Positions 16,340 to 25,144 of a stretch of DNA of 64,000 nucleotides are shown here, one piece after another. Origin of the DNA: Hymenobacter sp. BT559 (GTDB taxonomy: Bacteria; Bacteroidota; Bacteroidia; Cytophagales; Hymenobacteraceae); assembly GCF_016427535.1 (NCBI RefSeq), contig NZ_JAELXV010000006.1, forward strand, positions 357,452 to 421,451. Direction: 5' to 3'. The position numbers and the translations under genes are program-made. The notes beneath the pieces were generated by a model. The model had not been told where the DNA came from, did no database searches, and was given only the letters and a program-made list of their open reading frames with translations. The first letter of the stretch is position 1, and each line of letters opens with the position of its first letter.

Positions 16340-16978
16340 TTACTGCTTAGCGATTACGTTGAAAGTCAGCGTAAACTCATCGTTGATAGCTTTGTCGCCA
16401 ATGCTGTCGAAGAAGCTCTTCGAACCATACTTTAGACCGAATTTAGTGCGGTCGATGGTTGCTTTGCCAGTAGCGGCGGCTACTCCGTTTTTCACACCTA
16501 CTTTGGCGGGGAAGCTTACTTTCTGCGTCACGCCCTTGATGGTCATGTCGCCGGTGATGGTAGCGTTGTCAGCGTCGGCCTTAGCACCGGCGATGGGGGT
16601 AATGCTCGTGATTTTGAAGACAGCGGTTGGGTTCTTTTCTACACCAAAGAAGTCGTCGCTGCTCATATGGCCCACGAATTTGGCGTGGTTATCGGCGTCG
16701 GTGATGTCGGTAGCTTTCATCGACTTCATATCCACGGTCACGGTGCCGCCAGTTACCATGTTATTGCGCACTTGTAGGTCGCCACCAGTGAACTGCATGG
16801 TGCCGTTGTGGCCGTGGGTTACGGCTTTGCCTTCCCAACCCAGGGTGCTCAGCTGCGGCTGCACCTTGTAGGTAGCCACGGCGGCCGTAGCCGACTTAGA
16901 AACAGACTTTTGAGCGAAAGCAGCCGGCGCAGCCAGCAAAGCAGCCCCTAGGAGGGCGGGCAACAAGATTTTTTTCAT
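16340..16978 (-). CDS. YceI family periplasmic protein
   Basis: 212 residues, ATG 16978, signal peptide MKKILLPALLGAALLAAPAAFA cut before QKS. YceI domains are lipocalin-like beta barrels that bind isoprenoid or other lipid ligands. Family features seen: YKVQPQLSTLGWEGKAVTHGHNG near the N-terminus, VDMKSMKATDI, HMSSDDFFGVEKNPTAVFKITSI and the C-terminal DRTKFGLKYGS with ...FTLTFNVIAK. It lies 50 bp downstream of the MarR gene and on the same strand, so it is probably in the operon of that regulator, a pairing common in Bacteroidota. Confidence 0.93.
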   Translation of the reverse strand: MKKILLPALLGAALLAAPAAFAQKSVSKSATAAVATYKVQPQLSTLGWEGKAVTHGHNGTMQFTGGDLQVRNNMVTGGTVTVDMKSMKATDITDADNHAKFVGHMSSDDFFGVEKNPTAVFKITSITPIAGAKADADNATITGDMTIKGVTQKVSFPAKVGVKNGVAAATGKATIDRTKFGLKYGSKSFFDSIGDKAINDEFTLTFNVIAKQ

Positions 16979-17028
16979 GATTGAAAAAAGGTAAGAAAGG
17001 TTAGAGTGGTGGGCCGGGTAAACAAATA

Positions 17029-17484
17029 TCAGGCCCGAATTTTATCGAGTAACGTGTTGAGCTGGCGCTGCTCAGCAACCGAAAGCTTATCGAGGCTATT
17101 GCGCGCGGGGTTGGCCTGCTCGTCTTCATCTATTTGGCGTAGCAGGTGCAAGCCCGCTTCGGTAATGCGGATGTCCACGGCGCGGCGGTTGGCGGGGCAC
17201 ACCGTGCGGGTAACCAACTTTTTCTCTTCCAACTTGTCTACTATGCGCGAAGCATTGCTGGTTTTATCGAGCATGCGCTCGATGAGCAGCGCCACCGTAG
17301 CGGGCAGCGGATGCTGCCCACGCAAGATGCGTAGCACGTTAAATTGGGGCGAGGTCAGGCCGTAGAGCTTAAAGGCTGCGGCCTGGCGCTGACCCAGCCA
17401 GCCAGCCGTGTACACTACATTGAGGTAAGCCTTGTGGGCTTCACTCTTAAAAGTAGGCTGCTTGATTTCGTCTTCCAGGCGCAT
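17029..17484 (-). CDS. MarR family transcriptional regulator
   Basis: 151 residues, ATG 17484. Winged helix-turn-helix: the recognition part LTSPQFNVLRILRGQ (about 44-58) and wing KTSNASRIVDKLEEKKLVTRTVCPANRRAVDIRIT (about 74-108) fit the MarR fold, with terminal dimerisation helices. It likely controls itself and the downstream YceI gene; a textbook promoter overlapped by repeated and palindromic elements lies 20-55 bp upstream. A ligand or redox signal is not obvious: a single Cys occurs in the wing (TVCPANRR). Confidence 0.9.
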   Translation of the reverse strand: MRLEDEIKQPTFKSEAHKAYLNVVYTAGWLGQRQAAAFKLYGLTSPQFNVLRILRGQHPLPATVALLIERMLDKTSNASRIVDKLEEKKLVTRTVCPANRRAVDIRITEAGLHLLRQIDEDEQANPARNSLDKLSVAEQRQLNTLLDKIRA

Positions 17485-17504
17485 GGGGTAACTGATTACG
17501 ACTG

Positions 17505-17539
17505 CAAATTTAATGTACCTACATTTAATGTTGCAACAT
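17505..17539 (-). promoter_or_regulatory. MarR/YceI promoter with direct repeats and TTGCAA palindrome
   Basis: On the minus strand, TTG (17534-17536), a 21-nt spacer and TAAATTTG (17505-17512) match the Bacteroidota -33/-7 promoter. The spacer contains ACATTAAAT twice (17523-17531 and 17508-17516, period 15 bp), and the -33 box is inside a perfect 12-bp palindrome ATGTTGCAACAT (17528-17539). These are good candidates for the MarR operator. Confidence 0.65.
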
Positions 17540-17628
17540 CGTTCACGCTTTTTTGCTAATTTTTTTTAGACCGCAATATCTGTCGACTTTTGCGTACACT
17601 CTTTTCACCCTTCCTTTCTTTCTACACT

Positions 17629-18207
17629 ATGCGCCTTACTCATCTGCTAGCCAGCCTACTCCTCGGGGCAGGCCTGGCTGCTACCCCCCACCTCGCCGCG
17701 GCTCAGCCCACTGGCGGCCAGCCGGTACGCCCGGGCCGCACTACTCAGTATCTATTTACCCGCGGGGCTGTGGTGCAGCGCACTGGTACCAAGGTCACGC
17801 CTCTCAGCCAGAACGTTCGGCTGCCCAACGGCACCAAAATAAACGTGCGTAGCGGTATTGTGGAGCTGCCCACCGGCAAAATCACCACGCTACGCGAAGG
17901 CGACTACGTGAATGCCGAGGGTGGCATCGTGTTTGGAACGCCCGCCAGCGCGGCCGCGGCTCGCGGCGATACGACCGTAGCGGCCAATGCCAAGTTTGAC
18001 CCCTACGTGCACGTGGGCACTGCCCCCGCCCGCGTGCTCAGCGACGCGCCCACCGAGCGCGAGCAGCTCTTGATGCGCAAGATTGAGCTGCTCAATCGCA
18101 AAATGGCCCTCTACAACCAAACCATTACCAACCCACCCAACACCGACGCGGTGGACAAGCAGCTACAGGAAATCGACGCGCAGTTGAAAGCAGCCAAGCG
18201 CGAGTAA
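17629..18207 (+). CDS. Secreted protein with DUF6799-like domain
   Basis: 192 residues from ATG 17629 (MRLTHLLASLLLGAGLAATPHLAAA, a clean signal peptide); an upstream in-frame start at 17590 would place extra residues before it and is rejected. The middle part (QNVRLPNGTKINVRSGIVELPTG, about 65-87, then KITTLREGDYVNAEGGIVFG) resembles the short beta-stranded domain called DUF6799 in Hymenobacter proteins; I give this from memory and tentatively. The C-terminal 50 residues are helical and charged (REQLLMRKIELLNRKMALYNQ), possibly a coiled coil. Function unknown. Confidence 0.75.
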   Translation: MRLTHLLASLLLGAGLAATPHLAAAQPTGGQPVRPGRTTQYLFTRGAVVQRTGTKVTPLSQNVRLPNGTKINVRSGIVELPTGKITTLREGDYVNAEGGIVFGTPASAAAARGDTTVAANAKFDPYVHVGTAPARVLSDAPTEREQLLMRKIELLNRKMALYNQTITNPPNTDAVDKQLQEIDAQLKAAKRE

Positions 18208-18236
18208 CCTAGGGCAGCTAGTGGCTGCGCCCGGCA

Positions 18237-19247
18237 TTAGGGGGCGGCCACTAACTGCCCATCGGCTTCGTGCACGAGCCCAAAAGGCTCGTCGCGGACG
18301 ATGAGCATACCATCGAGGTCGTGCACCTCGGCCAGGGCGCTGATTTGCAAGGCCGACCAGATACCTAGGGAGGTTTCGACCATGCAGCCTAGCATGGGCA
18401 GCAGGCCCTGGGCACGGGTGCGGCGCAGCAGGTCGATGCCGCGTTGGTAGCCCCCAGCCTTCATAAGCTTGACGTTGACACCGTGAAACTGCCGGGCAAT
18501 GTCGCTAAAATCAGCCTCGTCGGTCACCGACTCATCGGCTAGCAGCGGTACGGCTGTGCGCGGGCGCAGGTAGCGGTAGTCGTCGGCTAGGGCGGCGGGC
18601 AGGGGCTGCTCTAATAGGTGTAGCACCAGGCCCGGCACCCCCGCCACCTGCTCCAGAAACTGCAGGAGGCTGTCGGCATCGGGCCAAGCCTCGTTGCCAT
18701 CTACCAGCAGCGGCTGGCCGGGGCAGGCTGCGGCCACGGCGCGCAGCAAGTCCAGTCCTTCGGCTTGGTTCACTTTTATTTTTAACAAGCTGAAGCGCTG
18801 GGCACGCTGCTGCGCAATAAAGCCGGCCACCTCACCTGGGTCCATAATAGGCAGCGAAAACGCGGTGGCTACGCGCGCCGCTGGCTGCGGCACCCCCAAA
18901 AACTGCCATACCGGCTGCCCGGCACGTGCAGCCAAGCAATGTGTGAGGGCCGCCTCCAGCGCGAACGCCAAGGCGTGGGCCACGGGCTGCGCGGCGAGCA
19001 GCGCCGCCAGTTCGGGCAGCGTGGTTACCTGGGGCAGCCCGGCCGCGAGCAAGCGCGCAAACTGCTGCTGGAGCAATTCAGGCGATTCGCCATAGCGCAC
19101 GTTGGGTGCCGCTTCGCCCCGCCCCACGCTACCAGCCTGGGTGGCCTGCACCACGAGGTTGGTTTTGGTGGTTGAGGCATTGCGCGCGATTTTCCAGGTG
19201 TACCGCAGCGGCAGGTCGTGCGCTGTTAAAGTCCAGGCCGTAAGCAT
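18237..19247 (-). CDS. L-Ala-D/L-Glu epimerase-type enolase superfamily enzyme
   Basis: 336 residues from ATG 19247; an upstream extension (to 19334) is open but not similar to the family. Muconate-lactonising subgroup of the enolase superfamily: KIK at 156-158 (second Lys as general base), metal ligands Asp183 (LVDGNEAW), Glu213 (LLEQPLP) and Asp238 (LLADESV), and the opposite-face Lys in VNVKLMKAGG (260-263). This pattern is that of dipeptide epimerases that recycle murein peptides. It could also be another dipeptide epimerase specificity. Divergent from the symporter gene. Confidence 0.88.
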   Translation of the reverse strand: MLTAWTLTAHDLPLRYTWKIARNASTTKTNLVVQATQAGSVGRGEAAPNVRYGESPELLQQQFARLLAAGLPQVTTLPELAALLAAQPVAHALAFALEAALTHCLAARAGQPVWQFLGVPQPAARVATAFSLPIMDPGEVAGFIAQQRAQRFSLLKIKVNQAEGLDLLRAVAAACPGQPLLVDGNEAWPDADSLLQFLEQVAGVPGLVLHLLEQPLPAALADDYRYLRPRTAVPLLADESVTDEADFSDIARQFHGVNVKLMKAGGYQRGIDLLRRTRAQGLLPMLGCMVETSLGIWSALQISALAEVHDLDGMLIVRDEPFGLVHEADGQLVAAP

Positions 19248-19582
19248 GAGGGGCAAGAGAAGAGCGCCAAAGCTAGCGATACTCGCCCCAGCAGCCACCA
19301 AGCTAGCTTCGGGGCAAAGGCTCCAGCTTAACATAAGCTTGAACTAGTGCGCACTAATTGCGTAACCGTAATTATTGCTTACCAAGCATTTACCTGCGCC
19401 TAGGTGGCGTTGCAGCCAGCAGCAAGCTACGTACCCTACCTTAGGTAGCAGCTTGCTGCACAAATGTCCTCAATGCAGCTGTAAGCGAGCGCGTTTTGAG
19501 GCCAGGCGAGGGCGGTCGGCCGCGGTTTCGGCCTGCAATCCCGTTCTTTATAGCCTCATTTTGCTTCTTATAGTATTTGCGC
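19248..19582. promoter_or_regulatory. Divergent intergenic region with TAGTGCGCACTA palindrome
   Basis: 335 bp between the epimerase and symporter starts. It holds a perfect 12-bp palindrome TAGTGCGCACTA (19345-19356), a 9-bp inverted repeat CAGCAAGCT / AGCTTGCTG around 19420-19460, and one CCTAGG. No gene is supported here; an operator for either flanking gene is possible. Confidence 0.4.
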
Positions 19583-21007
19583 ATGAAGTTCTCGCGTCTT
19601 TCCGGGCTGGCTATTACCTTGATTTTAGTAGCGTTAGCCCTCACGATGCTGGTTGCCTACGGCTTTATCAGCTTACCTAGCGCCGTGCCGGCCACTGCCC
19701 GCTGGCTGGCCTTGGCGGCCCTAGGTATGGCCCTGGCGCCCCGGCGCTCGCTCACCCTCTGGATAGTGCTGAGCATGCTGGTCGGCATCGAGTTGGGGTA
19801 CGATGCTCCCAGCGTAGCGGTACCGCTCAAAGTACTGAGCGACGCGTTTCTGCGCTTGGTAAAAACCATCATTGCGCCGCTCGTCTTTGCCACGCTCGTG
19901 GTCGGTATTGCGGGCCACGCCAACCTCAAGCAGGTGGGCCGCATGGGTATCAAGGCGCTAGTGTATTTCGAGTTGGTAACGACGTTTGCCCTATTTATTG
20001 GCTTGGCGGCCATCAACCTAACCAAAGCCGGCGTAGGCGTGGCTAAAGTACTGCCAACCGCCGGCGAGGCTGACGTGCTTCAGCCCGCTGCCCACCAATC
20101 GGCGGCCGACATCATCCTGCACATCTTCCCCGAAAACATTGCCAAGTCGGTGGCCGAAGGCCAGGTACTCCAAGTGGTCATCTTCGCCATCATCTTCGCT
20201 ATCGGCTTGGCCCTCAGCCCCGAGCCGGCCCGCGGCCGCATGCTGCGCTTTTGCGAAAGCCTCTCCGAGGTGATGTTTAAGTTCACCAACGTAGTAATGT
20301 ACTTTGCCCCCCTAGGGGTAGGCGGCGCCCTCGCCTACACGGTGGGCAAGATGGGGCTAGCCCCACTAAAGAATGCTGCTTACCTGCTCTTTACGCTTTA
20401 TGGCGCCCTCATCGCCTTTGTAGTATTAGTATTGCTGCCGGTGCTACTGCTGGCGCGCCTGCCGCTACGGCGCTTTGTGGCGGCGGTGGCCGAGCCCGTC
20501 AGCATTGCGTTTGCCACCACCAGCAGCGAGGCTGCCCTACCCCGCGCCATGGAGGCCATGGAAGGTATTGGAGTGCCGCGCCGCATTGTGGCCTTCGTCA
20601 TGCCCACGGGTTATTCCTTCAACCTCGATGGCACTACGCTTTACTTATCGCTGGCGGCGGTATTCGTGGCGCAGGCGGCGGGCGTACCGCTCAGCTTTGG
20701 CGACCAGCTGCTTATGGTATTCACGCTCATGCTCACCAGCAAGGGCGTAGCCGGCGTGCCCCGCGCCTCGCTCGTTATACTATTGGCTACGGTGGCTTCG
20801 TTTAACTTACCGGCTTGGCCCGTGTTTATCATCCTAGGTATCGATGCCCTCATGGATATGGCTCGCACGGCCGTCAATGTTTTAGGCAACTGTTTGGCCT
20901 CCGCAGTGGTTGCACGTTGGGAAGGCGAATTTATTGATAACTATGTAGCGCCGCCCAACCTGCTTACCGTAGAGCCAGCCGCAGTTTCCCACTCTGCTTC
21001 TCACTAA
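19583..21007 (+). CDS. Dicarboxylate/amino acid:cation symporter (DAACS/SDF family)
   Basis: 474 residues from ATG 19583; the frame opens two codons earlier at a TTG. Eight hydrophobic segments plus re-entrant loops are visible. Family hallmarks: AFATTSSEAALPRAME (Ser-rich hairpin HP1, around residues 308-323), the following PTGYSFNLDGT in TM7 with the sodium-binding Asn/Asp, and ASLVILLATVASFNLPAWPV for HP2. Such GltP/GltT/DctA proteins take up glutamate, aspartate or C4-dicarboxylates with sodium or protons. Substrate cannot be read off. Monocistronic. Confidence 0.93.
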   Translation: MKFSRLSGLAITLILVALALTMLVAYGFISLPSAVPATARWLALAALGMALAPRRSLTLWIVLSMLVGIELGYDAPSVAVPLKVLSDAFLRLVKTIIAPLVFATLVVGIAGHANLKQVGRMGIKALVYFELVTTFALFIGLAAINLTKAGVGVAKVLPTAGEADVLQPAAHQSAADIILHIFPENIAKSVAEGQVLQVVIFAIIFAIGLALSPEPARGRMLRFCESLSEVMFKFTNVVMYFAPLGVGGALAYTVGKMGLAPLKNAAYLLFTLYGALIAFVVLVLLPVLLLARLPLRRFVAAVAEPVSIAFATTSSEAALPRAMEAMEGIGVPRRIVAFVMPTGYSFNLDGTTLYLSLAAVFVAQAAGVPLSFGDQLLMVFTLMLTSKGVAGVPRASLVILLATVASFNLPAWPVFIILGIDALMDMARTAVNVLGNCLASAVVARWEGEFIDNYVAPPNLLTVEPAAVSHSASH

Positions 21008-21194
21008 CTCATCTGGCCCTAACACAATTTTATATTTGAATCTGGCAACCGCCTAAAACTTGATTTAAGACTATTTTTTGGTAGATTGGCAAGCCTGTAG
21101 TACTTTAGAGCATTAATAAGTTTTATTCAATAAAAGGGCGTTAATTCTCTAAAATATCTCTTCAAAGTACAACTTTAGCTTTTATCATTCCACT

Positions 21195-21851
21195 ATGAAA
21201 TTGTACTCTTTCATTGCACGGCCAGCTTTGGTAGCGGCTGCAGTTTTAGTAGGCCTCAGCAGCTGCATGTCGGTAAAAGGCAGCTTTTCGCATACCCCGA
21301 CGGCGGTTATCACCAAGCGCCTTCCTCCCATGGAAATCACAGCCGACCCCGGTCCGCTGGCCATGAACGACGGTGCTCTCCCCGATGACCCGCTGCGCCT
21401 GTTCAAGTCAGAGCTGCAGCACAACGTAGTGGAAGCCACCGATACAGCTACCTATGGTTACATCCGCCTGGTAGTAACTAAGGTGCACACCATTCGCAAG
21501 GGCCGCAGCTTGCAAGCGGCGCAGGTTATTACGATGCTGGTACCCAGCATCTTCGGTGCCCCGCTCGAATGGTATAACACCGACCTAGAAGCCGAAGTAC
21601 AGGTGATGGACGCCAGCGGCCAGCTCCTAGGCACCTACACGGGCAAAGGCACGTCTAACGTGAAAGTGGCCATGTACCACGGCTACTCGCAAACCGACGC
21701 CCCGCGCCTAGCCGACGTAATTGCCCTGCGTGAAGCCTTGAATCAAGTGCGCCCGCAGCTCGACACGGCTTCTACCCGCCTGAATCCCCTCCTCATGGCG
21801 GGCGGCCAAGTCAACAACCCCACGCTGCCCTCATCGGCTAGCAACCGATAA
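21195..21851 (+). CDS. Putative lipoprotein, unknown
   Basis: 218 residues from ATG 21195. Signal MKLYSFIARPALVAAAVLVGLSSC with Cys24 as lipidation site. The mature protein contains GYIRLVVTKVHTIRKG, VITMLVPSIFGAPLEWYNTDLEAEVQVMDASGQLLGTYTG and an Ala/Leu-rich C-terminal helix (LADVIALREALNQVRPQL), a pattern of alternating strands seen in uncharacterised Bacteroidota lipoproteins that act near the outer membrane. No partner in the vicinity. The 187-bp AT-rich gap upstream probably holds its promoter. Confidence 0.8.
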   Translation: MKLYSFIARPALVAAAVLVGLSSCMSVKGSFSHTPTAVITKRLPPMEITADPGPLAMNDGALPDDPLRLFKSELQHNVVEATDTATYGYIRLVVTKVHTIRKGRSLQAAQVITMLVPSIFGAPLEWYNTDLEAEVQVMDASGQLLGTYTGKGTSNVKVAMYHGYSQTDAPRLADVIALREALNQVRPQLDTASTRLNPLLMAGGQVNNPTLPSSASNR

Positions 21852-21976
21852 CCAAGGCGCGCTCGCTTATTTTTCGGAGTCGCTCACAATAATCGGCGGC
21901 CTTCGGACCTTTGTAGCCCGGCCCGGTGGTTTGCCTTTTGCAAGCCCCGGCGCCGGGCTCTCTTTTAGCTGTGCTG

Positions 21977-22651
21977 ATGAAAAAGATACTGTGCTCTATT
22001 CCGGGGCTACTGCTCTTGCTGGCCCTAGCGGGCTGCTGCGCTAATGATATCTGCGTGTGCGCAGACACAGGGCTGGCCGATGCGTTGCAATTCAAATTTA
22101 ACTACACCACGCACCGGCAGGTAAGCGGTGGCAAGTTCGTCAGCTTCAATGCCAGCGATGTAGACACGCTAAGAATTTACCGTACTTCGCTCAACCCCAG
22201 TAAGCTGCCTAATTTTGTCGCTACTACAGACTCAGTAACGATAGGCCGTCCTCTTTACATCAATGCGAAGGGCGATACGCTGATTTCGGACACATTGCGG
22301 GTTACTTCTGCCAATGGCGAGACAAACAAGATAGGTCGCCAAAATATAGTAGTTATCAACAATTCTACGCCTTTCCCGGCAAGTGGCGGGAATAAGCTGG
22401 ATGCTTATACATATCGCATTTCGCTCATTCGCAATCGCTCCGGTAACCGCAAGCCTACCTACTCTTACTACCTCACAAATATCTTTATAGCTGGCGAGGA
22501 CGAGGCCAATGGTTGCTGCACGTGCTACCGCAATACAGGCAAAGCGTTTACCCTCGGCATAGGTAATCCAGCCAATACCACTCGCGTGACAGTAGTAGCC
22601 TACGATACTGCCTCCATTAAGGAACTTACCCGCTTGCCACGGCCTAGGTAA
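21977..22651 (+). CDS. Cys-rich putative lipoprotein, unknown
   Basis: 224 residues from ATG 21977 (MKKILCSIPGLLLLLALAGCC); an open frame from 21926 is longer but the lipoprotein signal fixes this start. After the lipobox (LAGC) follows ANDICVCADTG, and near residue 180 GCCTCYRNTGKAF: two Cys clusters that could form disulfides or bind metal. In between lie alternating beta-strand-like segments (TLRIYRTSLN, SVTIGRPLYIN). A GACCTTTG sequence at 21906 is a weak -7 candidate. Family not recognised. Confidence 0.75.
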   Translation: MKKILCSIPGLLLLLALAGCCANDICVCADTGLADALQFKFNYTTHRQVSGGKFVSFNASDVDTLRIYRTSLNPSKLPNFVATTDSVTIGRPLYINAKGDTLISDTLRVTSANGETNKIGRQNIVVINNSTPFPASGGNKLDAYTYRISLIRNRSGNRKPTYSYYLTNIFIAGEDEANGCCTCYRNTGKAFTLGIGNPANTTRVTVVAYDTASIKELTRLPRPR

Positions 22652-22717
22652 GGCAAACCGTCTCGGTCGGCGTCTACGTAGCTACGTATACCTCTTTTCT
22701 GCTAATTCTGCCTGCTC

Positions 22718-25117
22718 ATGCCTGCCCCCGACCTCCTTACGCTTGCCGCCGATGAAGCTCAGCTACCCGCCGGCCTCACCGAGGCAGTGCCCGTGGAGCC
22801 TGCGCCAGCTGTGGCCCCTGGCTTTCCATTTGCTACGGAACTGAGTTTAGAGCCGCTCATCGCTTACTGGCATGAGCGCGAGCGCGACCCCAACCCGGGC
22901 GTGGCGCGCCTGGCCCGTGCGGTGTGCGAAGAAGTAAAGCAGCACGGTGCCTGCCGGGGTAATATGCACACCATTGAGCAGCTTGACGGCATTCAGGACC
23001 TGATAGATATGCTCATGCTGGCGGTGTTTCCGCCGGCGGCTACTACCACGGCTATCACGGGGGCCATTCCGCCGTTTCAGCGGCGCAGCTTCTACTACAC
23101 TAGCCGCTTTGCGGAAGTGATGATGGGGCGCGACCGCACCATCAAGCAGCCGCTCAATATCGACTACGCCACCCTGGAGCTGCACATGACCCAGATGGCG
23201 TACTTGCTCATCCTAGGTCGGGAATACGGGGCCGAAATACCCGAAACGCAGAGCGGACTCATTTTTACGGTACCCGACTACAGCATTGGGCTCTACCGGC
23301 ACTACGGTGTCAACTTCGATTCGTCGTTTGTGCGCGTGCGAGTGGTGGGCGAAAAGCCCGAGCTGAGCCCCGAGCAGGTACAGCACTTGCTTCACAACCG
23401 CCACCGCCTAGAGCTGTGGTACCGCGTGCTGCCCCCCGAGCGCTTTGCGCTGGAAGGCTTCAACCTGCTGCAGCTGGTAGATGTCACGACCCAGGAAATA
23501 CTGTCGGAGCTGAAATACGACCTGCTGGAGCGCGACGTATTGCAAGCTTCCGACCGGCTCGAGCAGATTCAGGAAAAGCTGCGGGTACTGTTTGCCCGGC
23601 CGGCTCTACAACTCGGCATTGCGGCGTATGACGAGCGCAAGAAGGCCTTTGTGGACTTTGGGCGCAAAATCAACCACAGCTTCCTCACCAAGCAGATGCA
23701 GAGCCTAGGGGCCGTGGGTGGCTTCCGGCAGCTCTACGCCCGCCTATTGGCCGACCGCCAGCCGTTGGTGCTTGAAGATGTGACCACCGCGCCCGAGCTG
23801 CCCGAAGATGTGCGCCAGCAAATTTTGCAGCTGGGCATTCGCTCGGCTATTCTGGCGCTGCTGCCCTATGGCCCCGACACCGTGGGGCTGCTCGAACTAG
23901 GCTCGCCCGAGGTGGGCGCGCTCAATGAGTTTGACATGGAGCTGGTGAAGCAGTTTGTGCCGCTGTTTGCCGTGGCTGTAAAACGCAACGCCGAAGACTT
24001 AGAAACGCGAATCCAAGCAGTTATTAAAGAGAAGTTTACGGCTATTCACCCCACCATGGAATGGCGCTTTAATGACGCAGCCCGGCGCCTGCTGGCCCAG
24101 CACGAAGACGGCAACCGCTCGGCCGAGATGGAGCCCATCGTGTTTGAAGATGTGTACCCGCTGCACGGCTCTTGCGACATCCGCGGCTCGAGCGTGGCCC
24201 GCAACGAAGCCGTGCAGGCCGACCTCATCGAGCACCTCACGCTAGCGGGCCGGGTGCTGCGCAAGGCATCTGAATACCAGGCGCTACCTATTCTAGACGA
24301 GCTTAAGTTCTACGTAACTAAGAACTTGCGACGGCTGCGGCAGGGCATCATCAGCGGCGACGAAGTCAGCATCTACGACTCCTTGCGCACGCAGGTAGAG
24401 CCCTTGTTTGAGTACCTGGCCCAAAATATTACCGAGCTGCGCCCCACCATTGCCCACTACTGGCAGCATATTGACCCGCGCCTAGGTATCCTCTATAACC
24501 GCCGCAAGGCTTTTGAAGAAAGCGTGACGCGCATCAACGATGTGGTCAGCGAGTACCTCGACCAAGAAGAGGCTAAGGCGCAGCAAATGTTTCCGCACTA
24601 CTTCCAGCGCTTCAAAACCGACGGCGTGGAGTTTAACATCTATGTGGGTGGCAGCCTGGTGCAAGACAAGCCGTTTGACCTCATTTTCCTGAAAAACCTG
24701 CGCCTGTGGCAGCTACTGGTGATGGTCGAAATCACACGCCGCACTCATGCCTTGAAGGCTGAGCTGGCCGTGCCGCTCGACACCACGCAGCTCATCCTCA
24801 TCCACTCGCAGTCCCTTAGCATCCGCTTCCGGCAAGACGAGCGCCAGTTCGATGTAGATGGCGCGTATAACATTCGCTACGAGATAATTAAGAAGCGTAT
24901 CGACAAGGCCACGGTGCTGGGTACTGGCGAGCGCCTGACCCAGCCCGGCTACCTGGCGCTGGTGTATGCGCAGCCCCGCGAGGCAACTGAGTACGTCGAA
25001 TACATCGACTACTTGCAGGACCGCAACCTGCTGGAACCTGAAGTGGAGGAGCTGGAGCTAGAAGAGCTGCAGGGTGTGAAAGGTCTACTGGCGCTTCGCG
25101 TTAAAGTCAAGCTATAG
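22718..25117 (+). CDS. Large GAF-domain protein, unknown signalling role
   Basis: 799 residues from ATG 22718. No signal peptide or membrane segment, so cytoplasmic. Around residues 270-430 a GAF domain is visible: RLEQIQEKLRVLFARPALQLGIAAYD, a ligand-pocket core, SAILALLPYGPDTVGLLELGSP and LVKQFVPLFAVAVKRN. N-terminal 260 residues and C-terminal 370 residues match no domain I can name; the C-terminal part contains long helices with acidic/basic heptads (SVTRINDVVSEYLDQEEAKAQQMF). No kinase, cyclase or HTH motif was found, so it is a sensor without an evident output. Monocistronic. Similar large GAF proteins occur across Cytophagales. Confidence 0.8.
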   Translation: MPAPDLLTLAADEAQLPAGLTEAVPVEPAPAVAPGFPFATELSLEPLIAYWHERERDPNPGVARLARAVCEEVKQHGACRGNMHTIEQLDGIQDLIDMLMLAVFPPAATTTAITGAIPPFQRRSFYYTSRFAEVMMGRDRTIKQPLNIDYATLELHMTQMAYLLILGREYGAEIPETQSGLIFTVPDYSIGLYRHYGVNFDSSFVRVRVVGEKPELSPEQVQHLLHNRHRLELWYRVLPPERFALEGFNLLQLVDVTTQEILSELKYDLLERDVLQASDRLEQIQEKLRVLFARPALQLGIAAYDERKKAFVDFGRKINHSFLTKQMQSLGAVGGFRQLYARLLADRQPLVLEDVTTAPELPEDVRQQILQLGIRSAILALLPYGPDTVGLLELGSPEVGALNEFDMELVKQFVPLFAVAVKRNAEDLETRIQAVIKEKFTAIHPTMEWRFNDAARRLLAQHEDGNRSAEMEPIVFEDVYPLHGSCDIRGSSVARNEAVQADLIEHLTLAGRVLRKASEYQALPILDELKFYVTKNLRRLRQGIISGDEVSIYDSLRTQVEPLFEYLAQNITELRPTIAHYWQHIDPRLGILYNRRKAFEESVTRINDVVSEYLDQEEAKAQQMFPHYFQRFKTDGVEFNIYVGGSLVQDKPFDLIFLKNLRLWQLLVMVEITRRTHALKAELAVPLDTTQLILIHSQSLSIRFRQDERQFDVDGAYNIRYEIIKKRIDKATVLGTGERLTQPGYLALVYAQPREATEYVEYIDYLQDRNLLEPEVEELELEELQGVKGLLALRVKVKL

Positions 25118-25144
25118 GTACCACCTAGGGCTTTGGCAAGCACT

